In this document: piece after piece, positions 59,226 to 64,000 of the stretch
Position numbering within the stretch: the first letter of the stretch is position 1
How the letters are laid out: each line of letters begins with the position of its first letter
NCBI GenBank assembly: GCA_038225555.1
Contig: JBBRRB010000017.1
Span: 1 to 64,000 of the forward strand
Direction of reading: 5' to 3'
Origin: JANXQZ01 sp038225555
GTDB lineage: Bacteria; Acidobacteriota; Terriglobia; Bryobacterales; Bryobacteraceae
DNA: 64,000 nt
Notes under the pieces: model-generated
What the model saw: the letters and a program-made list of their open reading frames with translations, nothing else
Database searches by the model: none
What the model was told of the DNA's origin: nothing
Position numbers and translations under genes: made by a program

Positions 59226-60767
59226 CTAAGAACCGGGGTTCTTCTTGCTCTTCGACGACTGCCCCGCTGCGGACGGAGCTTTGCGGATCTCCTCGAAATA
59301 TTGCTGGACGAATTGCTGGTAGGCCAGCGGCACTTCATCGCGGTTGATCTCGCCGCCCGCGTCGGCGTGCGCTGCCTTGCGCTGAGAATATTGCGTCTTC
59401 AACTGCTGCTTTCCCGACGCCACCTCAACCATCACTTCGCCAGTCATGTTGGCGGTGCGCTTGCCGATGATCTCCGTGATCTTGCCCATCGCGGCGAGTT
59501 GCTCGGCTTCGCGAGCGCTCTTATCTCCGTCCTCTTTGCCGACCCCGCTCTTCCCGTCCTGGGATTGCGGCTTGTCGGAACTCTTGCTGCCGCTCTTGTT
59601 CTGAGCCGACGCCGCTTTGTCCGAACTCTGTCCTTCCTGATCGCCCTGCTGCTCGGGGCTCGACATGGCATCCGATTGCTTGCCCGATTGCGGCGAACCC
59701 TTATCGTCTTTGTTGCCCTGCTTCTGCGCCGATTGTTGCCCCTGCTGCTTTTGCGAAGCTTGATTGCCGTCGTTGTTCGGCTTCTGCTGCTTCAACTTCG
59801 ACATCAGGTTCGAAAGCGCGTCCCGCATCTTGTCGGCCAGGCTGGAATTTTCGCCCGAACTGTTTCCCGTTTTATCCTGCTGCTCTGCGCCAGGCTGCTT
59901 TCCCGCCTTGCTGCCGTCTTTGTTCTGCGCGGAAGCACTCTCGGCCTTCTGGTCCGATCCAGGGCTGGACTTCTCGCCATCCTCGCTCGACTCGCTGGGC
60001 TGCTGCATCGGATCTTGCGATTTCGTACCGTTGGCTTTCGCGTTCGCTTCGGTGTTCAAACTCGGATTGTTAACATCGGGCGTGTCCACCGTGTTCAAAG
60101 CGGAGTCAGGAGCGCCTTGCGTATCGAGAGCCTTGGATTCCCACGGATCCACCGTGAGTCCGTCTTCCTTAGGGCGATCGCCTGCAGTCTTAGGACTCGA
60201 TTTCTTACCAATCGCGGAGGCCACTTCGCTTGATCCGAGCAATCCGTCGAAAGCGATTCCGACCAGCGAGGACCGAAGATCCAGGCTGCGGGTCACGCCA
60301 TATCGGACCGCAAACACGCTGGCTGCAACCAATGCAAGCGCGCCAAAAGCGTACAGCGTCTTTGGGAATACAAAAGGAAGGCCCAAGCGCAAATCGGCGC
60401 TTCTCGCGGCATCTTCGGCACCTGCGCGCTGGCGTTCGATGAGCTCGGGAGACGGCCCGGCATGTTGGCTGAAATAATACGCAGTCGAGAGTTTATCGTG
60501 CAGATCGAGCTTGCGGTCAAGATCCTGGGCGAGTCGATAAGGGGAGAGGAATCGCGACTTTGCCCGGTAGATCCCGATGGCCAGACCGATCGTAAAAATC
60601 GCCACGAGCCAGAAGCCATTGAGGATCTGCGTACCCAGCAGCAGCAGCGCGATGAAACCTGCCAGCGCAATTGTGCCCGCAAACAGAGTCTGATGGAGCA
60701 GCAAATGAGAGGCGTGGCGGATTCGTGCCTCCCGGATTAGTCGTGCTAGTGCGCTGTGCTCACCCAA
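59226..60767 (-). CDS. membrane protein with long Gln/Ser/Lys-rich region
   Basis: 513 residues from TTG 60767. Two N-terminal membrane segments (LFAGTIALAGFIALLLLGTQ, LVAIFTIGLAIGIYRAK) and a third at about 140-165. Residues about 200-440 are low complexity (QQGQQSAQKQGNKDDKGSPQ-like) with many Asp/Ser/Lys; the end is a folded charged segment. No family recognised. GATAAT lies 5 bases before the TTG. The TPR protein follows directly. Confidence 0.75.
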   Translation of the reverse strand: MGEHSALARLIREARIRHASHLLLHQTLFAGTIALAGFIALLLLGTQILNGFWLVAIFTIGLAIGIYRAKSRFLSPYRLAQDLDRKLDLHDKLSTAYYFSQHAGPSPELIERQRAGAEDAARSADLRLGLPFVFPKTLYAFGALALVAASVFAVRYGVTRSLDLRSSLVGIAFDGLLGSSEVASAIGKKSSPKTAGDRPKEDGLTVDPWESKALDTQGAPDSALNTVDTPDVNNPSLNTEANAKANGTKSQDPMQQPSESSEDGEKSSPGSDQKAESASAQNKDGSKAGKQPGAEQQDKTGNSSGENSSLADKMRDALSNLMSKLKQQKPNNDGNQASQKQQGQQSAQKQGNKDDKGSPQSGKQSDAMSSPEQQGDQEGQSSDKAASAQNKSGSKSSDKPQSQDGKSGVGKEDGDKSAREAEQLAAMGKITEIIGKRTANMTGEVMVEVASGKQQLKTQYSQRKAAHADAGGEINRDEVPLAYQQFVQQYFEEIRKAPSAAGQSSKSKKNPGS

Positions 60768-60787
60768 GATTCATTATCCCAGAAAAG

Positions 60788-62782
60788 TTACTGGATGCTG
60801 ATGCTCACCGTATTTGCGAGCTGCCCCTCCACGGATAGCCTGACTGGCACTTCCCCGCGACCCCTCAAACTCACAGGAATTAACACGTTTACCTGGTCGA
60901 GCCCGGGGCTCTCTTGCGGACCCGCGTAGCGCACCACTGCCGGTACCCCGCCAATCATGCAGTGAACCTGGTCGAGGGAGGAAACTCCTCTCAGCCCGGT
61001 TCCGTACAGCGTGAGGATCACTTGGTCGGAACCCGAGCCGAGGTCGATCGGCGTAGCAGAGCAGCTTCCGGGGGATGATCCGCATTGAAGCACTGGCCGC
61101 GGCGTTTGGGTTCCGTCTGCCTTAATCAGGACAGCCTGGGCGGCGGCTACCCCTTTGCCGTCCGAGTTCGCCGAGAAAACTCCCGGTGCGATGCCGCTGA
61201 TCTGGAGAGCGCCCGTCCGCGTGCTTCCGTCCGCGGCGATTACTTTCACCGTCGCGCGTCCTGTGGCTGCTTGGTCGGGGATGACGTAGCTAATCTGACT
61301 TGGGAGAGCATAGAAGAGGCTTGCGGTCCACTCCGCGCCCGCGCTGTCCACCAGCTTTACGTTGGCACCCGACAGATTCGTTCCGTACGCGGTTACGATC
61401 GCTCCCGGAGCAGCGCTCGCAATCCCGCTGGCGGCGGAGTAGCTGTACAGAGTCTGCGGCCCGAGCGAAGGAAGGCTCCAGGCCACCAGCTTGCCCGAAA
61501 GATAGCTGGAAAACACTCGTCCGTTGGATACGACCGGCTGACTGTACAGCGACCCCCCATCATTGTCGTCCCACACGACTTGTCCGGTCGGGGCATCGTA
61601 AATCGTCAAGCCTTCCGTGCTGGACACAAACACCAGCCCGTTCGAGACCGTGACGGGAGCGATGACGATGCCGTTCAGATCCCGATACCAAATTACCGAC
61701 CCGTCCACGGGGTTGATGGCATATAAACTTCCAAGAGAGAACCCATTGGGGTCGCGAACTCCAGCTCCAACGAAGAGGGTGGTGCCATCGAAAGCTGGTG
61801 TCGAGATAGACCCGCAACCATCCTCTGGACTGACGCACCCCACCGCCAGCCTGGCGGTCCAGGCCAAACCGAGATCGCTTTGGCGAAATGCGTACAGCAG
61901 TCCGTCTTTAGCAGTTGCGGCCACTATGGGTTCGTCGCTCGACAGTCTAAAAAGCGTGGGTGACGACCCCCAATCGAAGTCCCCCATTGTTTCCCCAGCC
62001 GGAAGGAAAAAATACGCTTTGATCTCGAGAGTGGCCGCGTCGAGCGCCAGCATCGCCTCCGTGAAGGAGCCAGTCCCCGCATCCTGATCGTCGCCGTTGC
62101 CCGTGTTCACGAATACAGTATTGGTGGAAGGATTGATCGCGGGTGTTGACCACACCCCAGCTCCCAAAACATCCGGGGCAGTGAGGTAATGCAGCAACGG
62201 TCGCTGCGGATTTGCGAGATCGATGCGCGCCAAGGCGCCTGGGACTAGCGGGCAATCCCCTAAAGACGCGACGCCTACGTAAAGAGCGTTCCCATACGGC
62301 ACAATCGAAGACCATAAATACGCGCCCGAATCCGGGTCGGCGAGCGGGACTCGCCAAATCTGGCTGCCGGTGGCCGCATTCAGCGCGTAAACCGCGGAGT
62401 CTCCACCCCCCACATAGACGGTGCTCCCGAGCACGGTCGATTGCGAAGTTACACCGATGCCGGGCTGACATCCGGAGTCCGGGGGATCGGGCGCGATCCC
62501 GATAAACTTCCGCCATAGCAAACTGCCGGATCGCGCATCCGCTGCTGAGAAATTGCCGTCCCACGATCCGAAATAAAGCACCCCGTTAGAGAGGGTTGGG
62601 GCGGATGCGAGTGCCGAGCCTGCATTCAAAGTCCAGGCAGGCTGCAGCGCCGCGATGTTCTTGGGGCTGAGCTGAGTTTCGGCGCCGTTGTAACTGGAGT
62701 GCGACAAGTCCATCAAGTACATCGGCCAGTCTTGCGCCTGGAGCGGAACGCACAGCAACAGGAGGGGGCTGAGACGATTCAT
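60788..62782 (-). CDS. exported PQQ-like propeller with TIGR03437-like C-terminal domain
   Basis: 664 residues. Signal peptide ends LQA-QD. Propeller blades: VLYFGSWDGNFSAADARSGS, VYALNAATGSQIWRVPLAD, LYAINPVDGSVIWYRDLNG. The last about 220 residues form the Solibacter-type domain (YSAASGIASAAPGAIVTAYG, ALPSQISYVIPDQAATGRAT, QVILTLYGTGLRG). This joins two families that occur singly elsewhere in the window. The ATGA overlap couples it to the FkbM gene upstream. Confidence 0.85.
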   Translation of the reverse strand: MNRLSPLLLLCVPLQAQDWPMYLMDLSHSSYNGAETQLSPKNIAALQPAWTLNAGSALASAPTLSNGVLYFGSWDGNFSAADARSGSLLWRKFIGIAPDPPDSGCQPGIGVTSQSTVLGSTVYVGGGDSAVYALNAATGSQIWRVPLADPDSGAYLWSSIVPYGNALYVGVASLGDCPLVPGALARIDLANPQRPLLHYLTAPDVLGAGVWSTPAINPSTNTVFVNTGNGDDQDAGTGSFTEAMLALDAATLEIKAYFFLPAGETMGDFDWGSSPTLFRLSSDEPIVAATAKDGLLYAFRQSDLGLAWTARLAVGCVSPEDGCGSISTPAFDGTTLFVGAGVRDPNGFSLGSLYAINPVDGSVIWYRDLNGIVIAPVTVSNGLVFVSSTEGLTIYDAPTGQVVWDDNDGGSLYSQPVVSNGRVFSSYLSGKLVAWSLPSLGPQTLYSYSAASGIASAAPGAIVTAYGTNLSGANVKLVDSAGAEWTASLFYALPSQISYVIPDQAATGRATVKVIAADGSTRTGALQISGIAPGVFSANSDGKGVAAAQAVLIKADGTQTPRPVLQCGSSPGSCSATPIDLGSGSDQVILTLYGTGLRGVSSLDQVHCMIGGVPAVVRYAGPQESPGLDQVNVLIPVSLRGRGEVPVRLSVEGQLANTVSISIQ

Positions 62783-64000
62783 TTTGTCTCTAACCCGATG
62801 GAGGTGACAATTACTCCCAGTTCTCGAGGGTCGGCCTGTGTCGGCGCGATTGCCTTGTCCAGCATGAAGTCCACGTTTACTGCTCCCTTGTTTGTCGGCG
62901 GGATTCGCACATCCGCGCGATACTCGTGATCGCCCGAAGTAGTAAAAGTCTGAGACGGCAACTCGATTCCGTCGATCTTCGCCGATACGGTCATGCTCTT
63001 CAATTTCTGCAAGGACACATCGGGAAAGATGAAATGCAACATCAAGCGGGCACCGACCTTGTCAGCTCCGGCAGGAGGCTTCAGCGTTACCCTGAAATTC
63101 TTAGCCGTCCACCGCCACGTGTTTTGTTCCAGTCCGTGAAAACCCTCGATGAGCTGGCCCGTCACCGATGGGTCTGCGACACGAATCAAACTGCCGAGTT
63201 CCTGAGCCGTCCATTCCCAGTCCGTTTTCTCTGGATTCAGCGGCCTGCTCTGGTGATAGCCAGCGTCGCGCATGAAAGCCACCAGCTCTTCGGGCGTGGT
63301 GTTGAAACTCGCGAGTTGTCTGGCTACGACCTCGGCAACCACTTTGGGATGAAAGCGCTTCAAAGTATTCAGGGCACCGCGCAGGACTCCTACTTCCGCG
63401 CCCTCCACGTCAATCTTGATCGCGTCGACGCGGGTTAGGCCTAGCTCCCGCACCACGTCGTCGATGGGACGTCCGCGAACTGTGAACGCACGAGGCGCTT
63501 CCGCGGAAATAGTTGCATTGTCGCGAGCCAGCGATGACGCTCCCGTGTTGGCGATTGAAGCGGCATAAAGCGTCAAAGTCTGATCGTGATCGGTGCAGGC
63601 GATTGGCTCCACGATCACGTTGTCGAAATGATTGGCTTTGACATTGTCGCGCAGCAAAAGGAGAGTCTCGGGATTCGGCTCGAAAGCTACCACTCGGCCC
63701 GTCTTTCCCACCTGCGCGGCAGCCTTCATGGTGAAGTACCCGATGTGGGCTCCCACATCGAAGTACACGCTGCCCTCCGAAAGCGAGGAAGCTGTGGCAT
63801 CCCAAACCTCGGGCTGCCAGTCGCCCGTTCTCAAGATCGTGAGCGGCACGAGATCGCGAGGATCGAGGAGGTAGCTGATATTCGGCTGGACTTGGATGCG
63901 GGCCGGGCCAAGGAGCCCGACTCGGCAAAGAAACGGCTCGAGCCGCTCCAGTGCTTTTTCGGCCCTTTGGAAGCGGGGGCGATCAGCCCAACTGCGCTCG
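62779..64000 (-). CDS. FkbM-family methyltransferase, 5' end beyond the window
   Basis: At least 406 residues; the frame is open to the right edge without a stop. GTG 63849 was rejected as start because in-frame sequence upstream continues sensibly (IQVQPNISYLLDPRDLVPLT). SAM-binding motif VYFDVGAHIGYFTMKAA, then FEPNPETLLLLRDNVK, and IKIDVEGAEVGVLRGA as in FkbM. A C-terminal about 150-residue beta-rich domain follows. Its target is probably a glycan or small molecule. The stop overlaps the next gene (ATGA). Confidence 0.88.
   Translation of the reverse strand, partial: ERSWADRPRFQRAEKALERLEPFLCRVGLLGPARIQVQPNISYLLDPRDLVPLTILRTGDWQPEVWDATASSLSEGSVYFDVGAHIGYFTMKAAAQVGKTGRVVAFEPNPETLLLLRDNVKANHFDNVIVEPIACTDHDQTLTLYAASIANTGASSLARDNATISAEAPRAFTVRGRPIDDVVRELGLTRVDAIKIDVEGAEVGVLRGALNTLKRFHPKVVAEVVARQLASFNTTPEELVAFMRDAGYHQSRPLNPEKTDWEWTAQELGSLIRVADPSVTGQLIEGFHGLEQNTWRWTAKNFRVTLKPPAGADKVGARLMLHFIFPDVSLQKLKSMTVSAKIDGIELPSQTFTTSGDHEYRADVRIPPTNKGAVNVDFMLDKAIAPTQADPRELGVIVTSIGLETK

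Noticed and set aside
59301..60233. Plus-strand Leu/Arg-rich frame of 310 residues
   Set aside because: It is the mirror of the Gln/Ser/Lys low-complexity region on the minus strand.
1..64000. CRISPR arrays, tRNA and rRNA genes
   Set aside because: No evenly spaced direct repeats and no tRNA or rRNA sequence patterns were noticed; a tRNAscan-SE and CRISPR finder run would be decisive.

Overview
The window looks like a chromosomal segment of an Acidobacteriota bacterium of the Solibacter/Bryobacter type (Bryobacterales). The basis is recognition of families, not a search. There are three secreted proteins with the Solibacter-type C-terminal domain (TIGR03437-like: NAAS..APG opening, then a GSVIQIFATG-like segment), BACON-like repeats, paired PSD1/DUF1549/DUF1553 and DUF1501 proteins, secreted PQQ-type propellers, DUF1080, and very many secreted cytochrome-like or hypothetical proteins. 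GC is moderate to high. No rRNA, tRNA, CRISPR array, phage module or intact transposase was seen.

Layout. 1-4.5 kb: a decayed Ser/Thr kinase gene and a di-heme cytochrome gene, enclosed by a 49-bp inverted repeat pair (134-182 and 3591-3639), then a gene-poor stretch. 4.5-11.2 kb (+): a frameshifted KSTGPKT-type gene, then a tight run of tldD, tldE, a lipoprotein, a receiver-domain/secreted-domain fusion, a TauE/SafE permease and DUF1634. 11.1-17.7 kb: a glycosyltransferase and a two-repeat secreted protein (-), a one-TM protein (+), a TolC-type protein (-), a SLOG-like protein with a GT2 glycosyltransferase (+), and a small secreted protein. 18-23.8 kb: three paralogous secreted PQQ-like propellers, a DUF1080 protein, a cytochrome c/ComEA-like fusion and a secreted YciI-like protein. 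23.8-30.1 kb: an Rpn-type nuclease (-), then the housekeeping run ispE-prs-ctc-pth-rpsF-rpsR-rplI and a short-chain dehydrogenase.

30-40 kb: a SEC-C/HEAT-like protein bracketed by two copies of a palindromic repeat; a three-gene signalling unit (winged helix, double-domain KaiC-like ATPase, PocR-PAS-PAS histidine kinase); a DapA-family lyase; PlsC with an efflux adaptor; and an Rcp1-type response regulator. 40-49.6 kb: secreted catabolic proteins (TIM-barrel isomerase-like, C45/phospholipase B-like, PSD1 cytochrome, DUF1501), a DegT-family aminotransferase and a small secreted protein. 49.7-64 kb: a 1,341-residue BACON-repeat protein, a second TIGR03437 protein, nadA, moaA, a TPR protein, a low-complexity membrane protein, a propeller/TIGR03437 protein and an FkbM methyltransferase that runs off the right edge.

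Two themes cross the window. First, a REP/BIME-like nested palindrome (GTGGGGC ... GCCCCAC, about 100-120 bp) sits between genes at several places. In three places it has entered a reading frame, most strikingly as the hydrophobic core of a predicted signal peptide. Second, several genes have a TATAAT-like box 6-8 bases before the start codon and no Shine-Dalgarno sequence, which predicts leaderless mRNAs. One such site is an almost perfectly symmetric divergent promoter at 22926-22940.
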